Made by a program: the position numbers and the translations under genes. This document shows positions 34,590 through 43,920 of a stretch of DNA of 64,000 bases, one piece after another. The notes beneath the pieces were generated by a model. It made no database searches and was not told the DNA's origin. It saw nothing but the letters and a program-made list of their open reading frames with translations. The DNA is from Rhizobium metallidurans. Lineage in GTDB: Bacteria > Pseudomonadota > Alphaproteobacteria > Rhizobiales > Rhizobiaceae. Where the stretch lies: positions 124,001 through 188,000 of the forward strand of contig NZ_JACIDW010000005.1 in the NCBI RefSeq assembly GCF_014196505.1, in the 5' to 3' direction. The first letter of the stretch is position 1, and each line of letters starts with the position of its first letter.

Positions 34590-35489
34590 TTGGCGACAGT
34601 AATCGACGGCAAACAGGTTGCAGCTTCGGTCATCGAAACGGTGAAGGCGGCGACCGCGGCATTGGACAAGCAGAGCGGTGTTCAGACCGGTCTCGCGGTC
34701 ATCATCGTCGGCGACGATCCGGCAAGCCACGCCTATGTGAACTCGAAGAGCAAGATGGCCAAGGAATGCGGCTTCAAATCCGTGCAGCACACGCTGCCGA
34801 TCGAGACGACGCAGGAAGAGCTGGCCGCGCTCGTGGCCTCGCTCAACGCCGATGACGCGATCCACGGCATCCTCGTGCAATTGCCGCTGCCCAGGCATCT
34901 GAATTCCGAGGCGATCATCCAGTCGATCCTGCCTGAGAAGGATGTCGACGGTCTTCACGTCGTCAACGCCGGCAAGCTGGCGGTCGGCGATCTGCGGACG
35001 GGTTTGGTTTCCTGCACGCCGGCCGGGGCCATGGTCTTCGTGCGCCGCACCCATGGCGAGGATCTCTCCGGCCTCAACGCCGTCGTCGTCGGCCGTTCCA
35101 ATCTGTTCGGCAAGCCGATGGCGCAGTTGCTGCTCAACGCCAACGCCACGGTGACCATCGCGCATTCCAGAACCAAGGATCTCCCGTCGGTCTGCCGCAA
35201 CGCCGATATTCTGGTTGCCGCCGTCGGTCGTCCCGAGATGGTGAAGGCCGACTGGGTCAAGCGCGGCGCCACCGTCATCGACGTCGGCATCAACCGCATC
35301 GCCGCACCCGAAAAGGGTGAGGGGAAGACACGCCTGGTGGGCGACGTCGCCTTCGCCGAGGCCGCCGAGGTCGCGGATGTCATCACGCCCGTGCCGGGTG
35401 GCGTCGGCCCGATGACGATCGCCATGCTGATGGCCAACACCGTCATCGCCGCGCACCGCGCCGCCGGCCAGACGCCGCCGAAGTTTTGA
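34590..35489 (+). CDS. folD: FolD, methylenetetrahydrofolate dehydrogenase/cyclohydrolase
   Basis: This bifunctional enzyme converts 5,10-methylene-THF to 10-formyl-THF with NADP, in the cytoplasm. The motifs [17 protein letters not shown] (catalytic Tyr/Lys region), [25 protein letters not shown] (nucleotide binding) and [15 protein letters not shown] are all present. The 299 residues are normal. The start is TTG (34590), giving [13 protein letters not shown], the usual FolD N-terminus, with GGGAG upstream. No operon partner is visible. Confidence 0.96.
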   Translation: MATVIDGKQVAASVIETVKAATAALDKQSGVQTGLAVIIVGDDPASHAYVNSKSKMAKECGFKSVQHTLPIETTQEELAALVASLNADDAIHGILVQLPLPRHLNSEAIIQSILPEKDVDGLHVVNAGKLAVGDLRTGLVSCTPAGAMVFVRRTHGEDLSGLNAVVVGRSNLFGKPMAQLLLNANATVTIAHSRTKDLPSVCRNADILVAAVGRPEMVKADWVKRGATVIDVGINRIAAPEKGEGKTRLVGDVAFAEAAEVADVITPVPGGVGPMTIAMLMANTVIAAHRAAGQTPPKF

Positions 35490-35495
35490 TCGAGA

Positions 35496-36518
35496 CTAGC
35501 GCGGCGCCGCGCCCGTCGACGCCCGCACGATCAGCTCCGTCTTCCAGAGTTCCTGTTCCGGGAAGGGGCCGTCCTGCTTGACGGTCCCGATCAGTCGCTC
35601 GGCGATCCTGACACCCGCCGCGCGCAGCGATGAACGCGTCGTCGTCAGCGGCACGGAGAAATTCTCCGGCTTCAGATGCGGCAGCACGTCGTCATGGGCG
35701 ATGAGCGAAATATCCTCGCCGAGTTTCAGCCCCGCCTGCGTCACCGCGCGGATGGCGCCAAGCGCCAGAACCGTACTCGAGCAGAGAATGGCGGTCGGCG
35801 GCTCCGGCAACTGCAGGAAGCGCTCCATCGCCAATTGCCCGTGCTCGTCGGTCATCGACATGTGGCTGACGCAGCTCTCGGGCAGTTCCAGCCCCCGTTC
35901 GGCGAGCGCCGAGACCACGCCCTTGTTGCGGCGGATGGCGAAATCCAGATGCCCCGGCCCGTTCAGCAGGCAGAAATGCCTATGCCCGAGCTGCAGCAAC
36001 AGCCGCGTCGCGTCATAGAAGGCACCCTCGTTGTCGATGTCGAGATAGGGATAATCCGGCTCGGTGCCGAACGAGCGGCCATGCACCAGAAACGGCATGG
36101 ACAGCGATTTCAGAAGCGGCAGCCGGGGATCGTGCCCGCGCATGTAGGCGACGAACAGCGCATCCACATTGCCGCTGATCGCGAGCCGCCTGAGCGCGCC
36201 CACCTCGTCGTCGGGATCGGCCGGCATGATGACGAAATGAAAGTCGTGCCTTACCGCTTCCTCGCCAAGCCCGGTCAGGAATTCGCCGAAATGCACGTCG
36301 GAATAATGCCCGGGCGCGGTGGGCATGACGAGGCCGATCGAGCCCGCCTTGCCGGTCGCCAGCCGCTGCGCCGCCTTGTTCGGCCGGTAGCCGGTCTCCT
36401 GTACGGCGCGCAGCACCCGCTCGCGTGTCGCCTCGTTGACCTCGGGATAACCGTTCAACGCACGGCTCACCGTCGTCTGGGACAGGCCCAGCATTTCCGA
36501 TAGCTGTTTCAGATTCAC
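35496..36518 (-). CDS. aglR: AglR, LacI-family regulator of the agl operon
   Basis: AglR is the repressor/activator of alpha-glucoside utilisation. The 340 residues have an N-terminal HTH (KQLSEMLGLSQTTVSRALNG) and hinge helix (NKAAQRLATGKAGSIGLVMP), then a periplasmic-binding-protein-like effector domain. It is transcribed away from aglE. The two AAAGCGCTTT palindromes in the 273-bp gap are the obvious operators, one near each start. Its stop is only 6 nt from the folD stop on the other strand. Confidence 0.9.
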   Translation of the reverse strand: MNLKQLSEMLGLSQTTVSRALNGYPEVNEATRERVLRAVQETGYRPNKAAQRLATGKAGSIGLVMPTAPGHYSDVHFGEFLTGLGEEAVRHDFHFVIMPADPDDEVGALRRLAISGNVDALFVAYMRGHDPRLPLLKSLSMPFLVHGRSFGTEPDYPYLDIDNEGAFYDATRLLLQLGHRHFCLLNGPGHLDFAIRRNKGVVSALAERGLELPESCVSHMSMTDEHGQLAMERFLQLPEPPTAILCSSTVLALGAIRAVTQAGLKLGEDISLIAHDDVLPHLKPENFSVPLTTTRSSLRAAGVRIAERLIGTVKQDGPFPEQELWKTELIVRASTGAAPR

Positions 36519-36568
36519 GTGTTAAACTTCCTCCACACGCCCTGGAGGTCATCTCTCCCAAATGGCAT

Positions 36569-36582
36569 CCAAAGCGCTTTTG
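36569..36582. promoter_or_regulatory. AglR operator 1 (aglR-proximal)
   Basis: CCAAAGCGCTTTTG contains the perfect 10-bp palindrome AAAGCGCTTT with the central CG typical of LacI-family sites. It lies about 50 nt upstream of the aglR start and probably mediates autoregulation. Confidence 0.65.
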
Positions 36583-36729
36583 TTAATGTAGCAGCTGCCA
36601 AGCTTGACTCAAGAAAAATCGCTCCATATTTCCGTTCAAGCCTTGCTGCATCGCGATAATTCGCGGCTCCGAGGCAGGTTTTGCGAATTGCCTTGACTCT
36701 TTTGTGCCGAAAGTGAAATGAGTTCGTTG

Positions 36730-36743
36730 TCAAAGCGCTTTGG
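36730..36743. promoter_or_regulatory. AglR operator 2 (aglE-proximal)
   Basis: TCAAAGCGCTTTGG carries the same AAAGCGCTTT core as operator 1, centred 160 bp away and about 50-60 nt before the aglE start. A half-copy (GCAAAGCG) follows at about 36754. Confidence 0.7.
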
Positions 36744-36791
36744 AGTTTCGATTGCAAAGCGTGATTGGGATTGTGATGGGAGGTTGATCAC

Positions 36792-38153
36792 ATGAAAAAG
36801 TCATTTTTGATGGGCGTTGCCATGGCGGCGCTTCTGGCCGGCGGCGCGTCCGCGGCCGATCTGAAATTCGCGCCGGGCGAGGACAGCAAGTTCAACTGGA
36901 AGAGCTACGAGGACTTCAAGGCGGCCAATGCCGACCTGAAGGGCCAGGAGCTGACGATCTTCGGGCCGTGGCGCGGCGAGGACGAGGCGCTGTTCCGCAG
37001 CATTCTCGCCTATTTCACCGAAGCGACGGGCATCGACGCCAAATATTCGTCCTCGGAAAACTACGAACAGCAGATCGTCATCGACACGCAGGCCGGTTCG
37101 CCGCCGAATATCGCGATCCTGCCGCAGCCGGGCCTTCTGGCCGATCTGGCCGGCAAGGGCTTCCTGGCGCCGCTCGGCGATGAGAACTCCAAGTGGGTCA
37201 AGGACAATTACGGCGCCGGCGACAGCTGGGTCGGCTACGGCACCTACAAGGGCAAGGACGGCAAGGAAGCCTTCTACGCCTTCCCCTACAAGGCCGACGT
37301 GAAGTCGCTGGTCTGGTACGTGCCTGAAAACTTCAAGGAAGCGGGCTACAAGGTCCCGACGACGATGGAAGAGTTGCAGGCTCTGTCCGAGCAGATCGTC
37401 AAGGACGGCGGCGTTCCGTGGTGCATCGGTCTCGGTTCCGGCGGCGCCACCGGCTGGCCGGCAACCGACTGGATCGAAGACCTGATGCTGCGCATGCAGC
37501 CGCCGGAAGCCTACGACAAGTGGACCACCAACGAACTGAAGTTCGATGATCCCGCCGTCGTTTCCGTCATCGACGAGTTCGGCAAGTTCGCCAAGAACGA
37601 GGCCTATGTCGATGGTGGCGTCAAGGCTGTTGCCTCGACCGACTTCCGCGACAGCCCGAAGGGTCTCTTCGCCGTGCCGCCGAAGTGCTACATGCACCAC
37701 CAGGCGTCCTTCATCCCGTCCTTCTTCCCCGAGGGAACGAAGCTCGGCCAGGATGCGGACTTCTTCTACATGCCGACCTTCGCGTCGAAGCCTGAGCTCG
37801 GCAAGCCGGTTCTGGGTGCTGGCACGCTGGTCACGATCGCCAAGGATTCCAAGCCGGCACGCGCTTTCGTGGAATTCCTGAAGACGCCGATCGCGCATGA
37901 AGTCTGGATGGCGCAGTCGAGCTTCCTGACCCCCTACAAGGGCGTCAACACGGCCGCCTACGCCAACGAGCAGATGAAGCGCGAAGGCGAAATCCTGACG
38001 ACGGCGACCACCTTCCGCTTCGACGGTTCCGACCTGATGCCCGGCAAGATCGGCGCCGGCGCCTTCTGGACCGGCATGGTCGATTTCGTCGGCGGCAAGT
38101 CGGCTCAGGATACCGCCAAGGAAATCCAGAGCGCCTGGGATGGCATCAAGTAA
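36792..38153 (+). CDS. aglE: AglE, alpha-glucoside ABC transporter binding protein
   Basis: AglE is the periplasmic solute-binding protein for sucrose, trehalose, maltose-type alpha-glucosides. It has 453 residues with a signal peptide (SFLMGVAMAALLAGGASAAD) and a CUT1-type SBP fold, including IVIDTQAGSPPNIAILPQPG. GGGAGG lies 10 nt before the ATG. The name follows the conserved aglR-aglEFGAK layout. A strong stem-loop after the gene probably raises its level relative to the membrane genes. Confidence 0.92.
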   Translation: MKKSFLMGVAMAALLAGGASAADLKFAPGEDSKFNWKSYEDFKAANADLKGQELTIFGPWRGEDEALFRSILAYFTEATGIDAKYSSSENYEQQIVIDTQAGSPPNIAILPQPGLLADLAGKGFLAPLGDENSKWVKDNYGAGDSWVGYGTYKGKDGKEAFYAFPYKADVKSLVWYVPENFKEAGYKVPTTMEELQALSEQIVKDGGVPWCIGLGSGGATGWPATDWIEDLMLRMQPPEAYDKWTTNELKFDDPAVVSVIDEFGKFAKNEAYVDGGVKAVASTDFRDSPKGLFAVPPKCYMHHQASFIPSFFPEGTKLGQDADFFYMPTFASKPELGKPVLGAGTLVTIAKDSKPARAFVEFLKTPIAHEVWMAQSSFLTPYKGVNTAAYANEQMKREGEILTTATTFRFDGSDLMPGKIGAGAFWTGMVDFVGGKSAQDTAKEIQSAWDGIK

Positions 38154-38203
38154 CATCGCCTGATCTCCATGCCGCCTGCTCGGGCGGCGTGGATGCGAAT
38201 GTC

Positions 38204-38233
38204 TGGCCGGACGCCGTCACAAGCGTCCGGCCA
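38204..38233 (+). promoter_or_regulatory. Intercistronic stem-loop between aglE and aglF
   Basis: A perfect 11-bp stem (38204-38214 with 38223-38233, 8-nt loop) has no T-run. A smaller GCCGCC/GGCGGC hairpin precedes it at about 38171-38187. This is typical of 3'-end-protecting structures after binding-protein genes. Confidence 0.65.
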
Positions 38234-38318
38234 TCGCCGCCCCTTGCGCCCGCTGCCAGCGTGCCCGGCCGTCAGGCGGCGTGATTTCAAGAAGACGTAG
38301 ACATCAGGGGAGGGATGA

Positions 38319-39332
38319 ATGCTATCGCAGCTGGTTTCCGCTTTGGGGGTCGTGGTCGTCGCCGTATTCGCTTGCGCGGCCTATTTCTATTTCTCGAACA
38401 AGTTCCTTGATATGGCGCTCCCGGTGAGGGACGGCGACATCACCGCCGCCTCGCGAAACCTCAACCGCCGTGCCGTCATCCGGCCGTGGCTGTTCCTGTT
38501 CCCGGCGCTCTTCCTGCTTGTCGTCTATCTCGTCTATCCCGTGATCGCGACCGTTATCCTGTCCTTCTACGATCGCTCCGGCGTTCAGTTCGTCGGCTTC
38601 AGCAATTACCAGTGGGCCTTTACCGACCGCGAATTCCGCCAGTCGATCTTCAACAACATCCTCTGGCTCGCCGTCGTGCCCGCTGCCTGCACCTTCTTCG
38701 GTCTCGTCATCGCCGTCATGACCGACCGCATCTGGTGGGGCAATATCGCGAAAAGCATCGTCTTCATGCCGATGGCGATCTCCTTCGTCGGCGCCTCCGT
38801 CATCTGGAAATTCATCTACGAGTATCGCGGCGGCAACGCCACGCAGATCGGCCTCCTGAACGCCATCGTCCAGCTCTTCGGTGGCACACCGCAGGTGTGG
38901 ATCTCGGTGCCCTTCTGGAACAGCTTCTTCCTGATGATCATCCTCATCTGGATCCAGACCGGCTTTGCCATGGTCATCCTGTCGGCGGCGCTCCGCGGCA
39001 TCCCGGAAGAGACCATCGAGGCCGCCGTCATCGATGGCGCCAATGGCTGGCAGATCTTCTGGCGCATCATGGTGCCGCAGGTCTGGGGCACGATCGCGGT
39101 CGTCTGGACCACGATCACCATCCTCGTCCTCAAGGTCTTCGATATCGTGCTCACCATGACCAACGGTCAGTGGGACACGATGGTTCTCGCCAATCTCATG
39201 TTCAACTGGATGTTCCGCGGCGGCGGCGACAGCGGCCGAAGCGCCGTCATCGCGCTGATCATCATGCTGGCCGTCACGCCGATTATGGTGTGGAACGTCC
39301 GCCGCGCCAATCGCGAACTGGGAGGCAAGTGA
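38319..39332 (+). CDS. aglF: AglF, alpha-glucoside ABC transporter permease
   Basis: AglF is a MalF-type inner-membrane permease of 337 residues with seven or so membrane segments. The first, at about 3-25, precedes a charged loop and the usual permease core. The EAA motif (ETIEAAVIDGANGWQIFWRI) contacts AglK. GGGGAGGG sits just before the ATG. aglG starts 1 nt after the stop. Confidence 0.92.
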   Translation: MLSQLVSALGVVVVAVFACAAYFYFSNKFLDMALPVRDGDITAASRNLNRRAVIRPWLFLFPALFLLVVYLVYPVIATVILSFYDRSGVQFVGFSNYQWAFTDREFRQSIFNNILWLAVVPAACTFFGLVIAVMTDRIWWGNIAKSIVFMPMAISFVGASVIWKFIYEYRGGNATQIGLLNAIVQLFGGTPQVWISVPFWNSFFLMIILIWIQTGFAMVILSAALRGIPEETIEAAVIDGANGWQIFWRIMVPQVWGTIAVVWTTITILVLKVFDIVLTMTNGQWDTMVLANLMFNWMFRGGGDSGRSAVIALIIMLAVTPIMVWNVRRANRELGGK

Positions 39333-39333
39333 G

Positions 39334-40497
39334 ATGACCCTGACCCGCGATTTCTTCAAGATCGGCCCGGCCCGTCTGTTCGTCCACGCTGCCGTCCTCT
39401 TGATCGTCATCATCTGGCTGATCCCGACGCTGGGCATCTTCGTCAGCGCGTTGCGCGACAAGGACCAGATCGTCGTTTCCGGCTGGTGGACCGCCTTCTC
39501 CGGCTCGTCGCGCACCGTCGCCGTCCGCCTCGGCCAGGTCGATCAGCAGAAGCAGGATGGCGCGGCCTATGTCATTTCAGGCAATGTGCTTGAAGGCCAG
39601 GAGGGACGCTCGATCAATGCCTTCGGCACCCGCGTCGCGCAGCCGTCGGCCTACAAGGCCGGCGAGACCGCCGATCTCGGCGATGGTCTCTCGCTTGTCG
39701 TCAACGAGGACGGCACCTATCGCTACGCCAAAAACGCCGCTTTTGGGCCGGATGACGGCGGCCGCCGCGTCTATATCTCCGTCGCCACGCCGCCGGAATT
39801 CACCCTGCAGAACTATCGCACGGTGCTGACGGGCGAGGGCATCGGCCAGTCCTTCATCAACTCGCTGACGGTCACCATCCCGGCCACGATCATCCCGATC
39901 CTGATCGCCGCCTTCGCCGCCTACGCGCTGAGCTGGATGGAATTCCCCGGTCGCGCGCTGCTGATCGCGCTGGTCGTCGGTCTCATCGTCGTGCCGCTGC
40001 AGATGTCGCTGATCCCGCTTTTGCGGCTCTACAATCAGGTCGGCATGCTCCTCGATACGCCGTCCAAGACCTATCCCGGCATCTGGTTGGCGCACACAGC
40101 CTTCGGCATGCCGCTCGCCATCTATCTCCTGCGATCCTACATCGCGGGCCTGCCCAGGGAGATCATCGAATCCGCCCGCGTCGATGGCGCCAGCGATTTC
40201 GAGATCTTCACGCGCATCGTTCTGCCCCTGTCCTTCCCGGCGCTCGCCTCCTTCTCGATCTTCCAGTTCCTGTGGGTCTGGAACGACCTGCTCGTCGCCA
40301 TGGTCTTCCTCGGCACGGACAGGGAACACCTCGTGCTGACGGGTGCGCTCAACGCGCTGCTCGGCTCGCGCGGCGGCAACTGGGAAATCCTGACGGCCTC
40401 GGCCTTCATCACGATCATAGTACCGCTGCTCGTCTTCTTCGCATTGCAGCGCTATCTCGTGCGTGGTCTGCTCTCGGGTTCGGTCAAGGGCGGCTAG
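39334..40497 (+). CDS. aglG: AglG, alpha-glucoside ABC transporter permease with periplasmic insertion
   Basis: AglG is a MalG-type permease. It has 387 residues, about 100 more than the usual 280. The excess lies between the first membrane segment (about 15-36) and the second: a soluble stretch from about residue 45 to 155 with a predicted beta-rich character. The EAA motif is REIIESARVDGASDFEIFTRI. The C-terminus has the usual MalG pattern. The insert would face the periplasm and could touch AglE; this is inference. Confidence 0.92.
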   Translation: MTLTRDFFKIGPARLFVHAAVLLIVIIWLIPTLGIFVSALRDKDQIVVSGWWTAFSGSSRTVAVRLGQVDQQKQDGAAYVISGNVLEGQEGRSINAFGTRVAQPSAYKAGETADLGDGLSLVVNEDGTYRYAKNAAFGPDDGGRRVYISVATPPEFTLQNYRTVLTGEGIGQSFINSLTVTIPATIIPILIAAFAAYALSWMEFPGRALLIALVVGLIVVPLQMSLIPLLRLYNQVGMLLDTPSKTYPGIWLAHTAFGMPLAIYLLRSYIAGLPREIIESARVDGASDFEIFTRIVLPLSFPALASFSIFQFLWVWNDLLVAMVFLGTDREHLVLTGALNALLGSRGGNWEILTASAFITIIVPLLVFFALQRYLVRGLLSGSVKGG

Positions 40498-40542
40498 TCA
40501 TTTCCCAGGACACTTAGAAGACAATATCCAACAGGACCACAT

Positions 40543-42195
40543 ATGAGCATGGCATCTCAATCCAACCTGACGGCTGACAAGGACTGGTGGCGCGGCGCGG
40601 TGATCTACCAGATCTATCCGCGCTCCTATCAGGACAGCAATGGCGACGGCATCGGCGATCTCAAGGGCATCACCGCGAGATTGCCGCATGTGGCCGCCCT
40701 TGGCGCCGACGCCATCTGGATCTCGCCCTTCTTCACCTCGCCGATGCGCGACTTCGGCTACGACGTCTCCGACTACGAGAACGTCGACTCGATCTTCGGC
40801 ACGCTGGTTGATTTCGATTCCCTGATCGCCGAAGCACATCGCCTCGGCATCCGCGTGATGATCGATCTCGTCATCTCGCACTCCTCCGATCAGCATCCCT
40901 GGTTCGTCGAGAGCCGTTCCAGTCGCACCAACGCCAAGGCCGACTGGTACGTCTGGAGCGACTCGAAGCCGGATGGCACCCCGCCCAACAACTGGCTGTC
41001 GATCTTCGGCGGCTCCGCTTGGGCGTGGGACCCGACCCGCATGCAATATTACATGCACAACTTCCTGACCTCGCAGCCGGATCTCAACCTGCATAACCCT
41101 GAGGTTCAGAACCGCCTGCTGGATGTCGTCCGCTTCTGGCTGAAGCGCGGCGTCGACGGTTTCCGCCTCGACACGATCAATTTCTATTTCCACGACAAGG
41201 AACTGCGCGACAATCCGGCCCTGGCGCCGGAGCGCCGCAACGCCTCGACGGCGCCGGCGGTCAATCCCTATAATTTCCAGGAACACATCTACGACAAGAA
41301 CCGCCCCGAGAATATCGCCTTCCTGAAGCGCTTCCGCGCGGTGCTCGAGGAATTCCAGGATATCGCCGCGGTCGGCGAAGTCGGCGATAGCCAGCGCGGT
41401 CTCGAGATCGTCGGCGAGTATACGTCCGGCGACGACAAGATGCACATGTGCTACGCCTTCGAGTTCCTGTCGCCGGACCCGCTGTCGCCGGAGCGCATCG
41501 AGGACGTGATGAATGATTTCGCCGCCGCCGCCCCCGATGGCTGGGCCTGCTGGGCGCTCTCCAATCACGATGTCGTGCGCCATGTGACCCGTTGGGGCTC
41601 GCTCGTTGCCGATCGCGACGCCTTCGCCAAGCAATATGCGGCGATGCTGATGACGATGCGCGGCTCCGTCTGCCTCTATCAGGGCGAGGAGCTCGGTCTG
41701 ACGGAAGCCGATCTCGCCTACGAGGACCTGCAGGACCCTTACGGCATCCAGTTCTGGCCGGAGTTCAAGGGCCGCGACGGCTGCCGCACGCCGATGGTCT
41801 GGGACAGCCAGGTCGCCCAGGGTGGCTTCTCCACCGTCAAGCCATGGCTGCCGGTGCCGGTCGAACATATCCTGCGCGCCGTCAGCGTCCAGCAGGGCGA
41901 CGAGACCTCGGTGCTGGAGCACTATCGCCGCTTCATCGCCTTCCGCAAGCAGCACCCGGCCTTCGCCAAGGGCGAGATCAAATTCATGGAGCCGCAGGGC
42001 GACATGCTGATTTTCGAGCGCGAATACGGCAACGAAAAGCTGCTCTGCGTCTTCAACATGAGCGCGACCGAAGCCTTGGCCGCTCTACCTGAAGGCAACT
42101 GGCAGGCGTTGACGGGCCATGGTTTCGTCAGCAATAACTATGGCGACAAGATCGATATACCCGCCTGGGGCGCGTATTTCGCTCGTCTCGCCTAG
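40543..42195 (+). CDS. aglA: AglA, alpha-glucosidase (GH13)
   Basis: AglA is a cytoplasmic retaining alpha-glucosidase that splits imported alpha-glucosides. GH13 catalytic residues are visible: nucleophile Asp210 in GFRLDTINF, acid/base Glu279 in AVGEVGD and transition-state Asp343 in LSNHDV. The N-terminal VIYQIYPRSYQDSNGDGIGDL is the family start. At 550 residues with no signal peptide it acts inside the cell, consistent with an intact-sugar transporter. Confidence 0.95.
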   Translation: MSMASQSNLTADKDWWRGAVIYQIYPRSYQDSNGDGIGDLKGITARLPHVAALGADAIWISPFFTSPMRDFGYDVSDYENVDSIFGTLVDFDSLIAEAHRLGIRVMIDLVISHSSDQHPWFVESRSSRTNAKADWYVWSDSKPDGTPPNNWLSIFGGSAWAWDPTRMQYYMHNFLTSQPDLNLHNPEVQNRLLDVVRFWLKRGVDGFRLDTINFYFHDKELRDNPALAPERRNASTAPAVNPYNFQEHIYDKNRPENIAFLKRFRAVLEEFQDIAAVGEVGDSQRGLEIVGEYTSGDDKMHMCYAFEFLSPDPLSPERIEDVMNDFAAAAPDGWACWALSNHDVVRHVTRWGSLVADRDAFAKQYAAMLMTMRGSVCLYQGEELGLTEADLAYEDLQDPYGIQFWPEFKGRDGCRTPMVWDSQVAQGGFSTVKPWLPVPVEHILRAVSVQQGDETSVLEHYRRFIAFRKQHPAFAKGEIKFMEPQGDMLIFEREYGNEKLLCVFNMSATEALAALPEGNWQALTGHGFVSNNYGDKIDIPAWGAYFARLA

Positions 42196-42219
42196 AGACT
42201 TCCGGAGGAGGAGAACTCG

Positions 42220-43311
42220 ATGACTGGACTGACACTCAAGGACATTCGCAAATCCTACGGTGCCGTGGACGTGCTTCATGGCATCGATCTTGAGATCAAG
42301 GAGGGCGAATTCGTTGTCTTCGTCGGTCCGTCGGGCTGCGGCAAGTCCACGCTGCTGCGCATGATCGCCGGTCTGGAGAACATCACCGGCGGCGACATGT
42401 ATATCGACGGCCAGCTGGTCAACGACGTCCCGCCTTCCAAGCGCGGCATCGCCATGGTGTTCCAGTCCTATGCGCTCTATCCGCATATGACCGTCTATGA
42501 CAACATGGCCTTCGGCATGAAGATCGCCGGCGAGAACAAGCAGGAAATCGATCGTCGCGTGCGCGCGGCGGCCGAGAGCCTGCAGCTCACCAAGTATCTG
42601 GACCGCCTGCCAAAGGCACTGTCCGGCGGCCAGCGCCAGCGCGTCGCCATCGGCCGCGCCATTTGCCGCAACCCGAAGGTCTTCCTCTTCGACGAGCCGC
42701 TGTCGAACCTCGACGCGGCGCTGCGCGTTGCCACCCGCATCGAGATCGCCCGCCTCAACGAGCAGATGGCCGACACGACGATGATCTACGTTACCCACGA
42801 CCAGGTCGAGGCGATGACGCTGGCCGATCGCATCGTCGTGCTGTCCGCCGGCAACATCGAACAGGTCGGCGCGCCGCTCGAGCTCTACGAGCGTCCGGCC
42901 AATCTCTTCGTCGCCAAGTTCATCGGCTCGCCCGCCATGAACGTCATCCCGGCCACCGTCACGGAAGCCGGCAACACGACGACGGTCACGTTGACCGGCG
43001 GCAAGTCCGTGACGCTCGGCATTCCCACGGCTGCGTCCGAGAAGGGCAAGACCGCCAGCTTCGGCGTTCGCCCCGAAGACCTGCGCATCGCCGCGCCGGC
43101 TGACGATTATCTGTTCGAGGGTGAAGTATCGATCGTCGAGGCGCTCGGCGAGGTGACGCTGCTCTACATCGAGGGTCTGGTGCAGAACGAGCCGATCATC
43201 GTCAAGCTGCCTGGCATCTATGATGTGAAGCGCGGCCAGAAGATGCATTTCTCCGCCGATCGCTCGAAACTGCACCTCTTCGATGCGGAAGGTCGCACTT
43301 ATCGCAAGTAA
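42220..43311 (+). CDS. aglK: AglK, alpha-glucoside ABC transporter ATPase
   Basis: AglK is a MalK/UgpC-type ATPase of 363 residues. Walker A GPSGCGKST, Q-loop FQSYALYPHMT, signature LSGGQRQRVAIGRA and Walker B VFLFDEPLSNLD are intact, with a C-terminal OB-fold (TOBE) domain. GGAGGAGG is placed just before the ATG. It is the last gene of the operon. Confidence 0.95.
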   Translation: MTGLTLKDIRKSYGAVDVLHGIDLEIKEGEFVVFVGPSGCGKSTLLRMIAGLENITGGDMYIDGQLVNDVPPSKRGIAMVFQSYALYPHMTVYDNMAFGMKIAGENKQEIDRRVRAAAESLQLTKYLDRLPKALSGGQRQRVAIGRAICRNPKVFLFDEPLSNLDAALRVATRIEIARLNEQMADTTMIYVTHDQVEAMTLADRIVVLSAGNIEQVGAPLELYERPANLFVAKFIGSPAMNVIPATVTEAGNTTTVTLTGGKSVTLGIPTAASEKGKTASFGVRPEDLRIAAPADDYLFEGEVSIVEALGEVTLLYIEGLVQNEPIIVKLPGIYDVKRGQKMHFSADRSKLHLFDAEGRTYRK

Positions 43312-43483
43312 GTTGTAAATCTCTCCCGGGCTGTGTGAATAACGCGGCCCGGAGACTTGGTGTTCTCACCTTCTGTTAAAGATCGCTTGGTAGTCTTCCT
43401 CATTGCGCATTCAGAGGATTACTACAGTGGCGACACCGAGCCCCCAGTCACCAGGACATTTTCTAAACAAGGAAGAATCCTTC

Positions 43484-43837
43484 ATGTACGACCGCGAAGT
43501 GCGGTTCAAGATGGAGGACACGATGAACGCGGCGCGTCTCGAGTATACCGAGAAGGGCGTCATGAACATGGCCTCGCGCCGTTGCGACATCATCCGCATT
43601 TCCAAGAGCAGCGCGGTCCTGGCGATCCTGACGCAGTTCAATCTCCCGCGTCAGTTCTATCTCGATCTTCCCGATGCCCGCATCAGCAAGATCGGCTGCA
43701 TGCTGACCCGCGTCAACGCCAACAACACCGTGGAAGTCCGCTTCCTGCGCATGCTGACCGACAAGGAACTGAACAAGATCTTCGTCTACAGCACCCATCC
43801 GGCCCATCGCGACCGCGTGCTCGACATTCGCGGCTGA
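43484..43837 (+). CDS. Small PilZ-like protein (117 aa)
   Basis: The segment from CDIIRISKSSAVLAI to NNTVEVRFL has the strand spacing of a PilZ domain, which in intact form binds cyclic di-GMP. The RxxxR and (D/N)xSxxG ligand motifs are degenerate (RISKSSA), so ligand binding is doubtful. The frame opens at 43403, but the Met at 43484 is favoured by the AAGGAAG site about 10 nt upstream. The leader contains a near-perfect inverted repeat (43391-43401 with 43414-43424). It stands alone between aglK and edd. Confidence 0.6.
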   Translation: MYDREVRFKMEDTMNAARLEYTEKGVMNMASRRCDIIRISKSSAVLAILTQFNLPRQFYLDLPDARISKIGCMLTRVNANNTVEVRFLRMLTDKELNKIFVYSTHPAHRDRVLDIRG

Positions 43838-43856
43838 TCGCTGCTTGCAGATATGA

Positions 43857-43898
43857 ACGACAAGGCCCGCGAGATCGTCTCGCGGGCCTTGTCGTTTT
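43857..43898. terminator. Bidirectional terminator between the PilZ-like gene and edd
   Basis: A perfect 18-bp stem (43857-43874 with 43878-43895, loop TCG) ends in TTTT on the plus strand. It serves two converging transcripts. Confidence 0.88.
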
Positions 43899-43920
43899 CA
43901 GCGGCAGATCGCGGCGCTGC

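Noticed and set aside
43322-43360. Hairpin after aglK
   Set aside because: The arms (CTCCCGGGC and GCCCGGAG) need a bulge and there is no T-run; the evidence is too weak.
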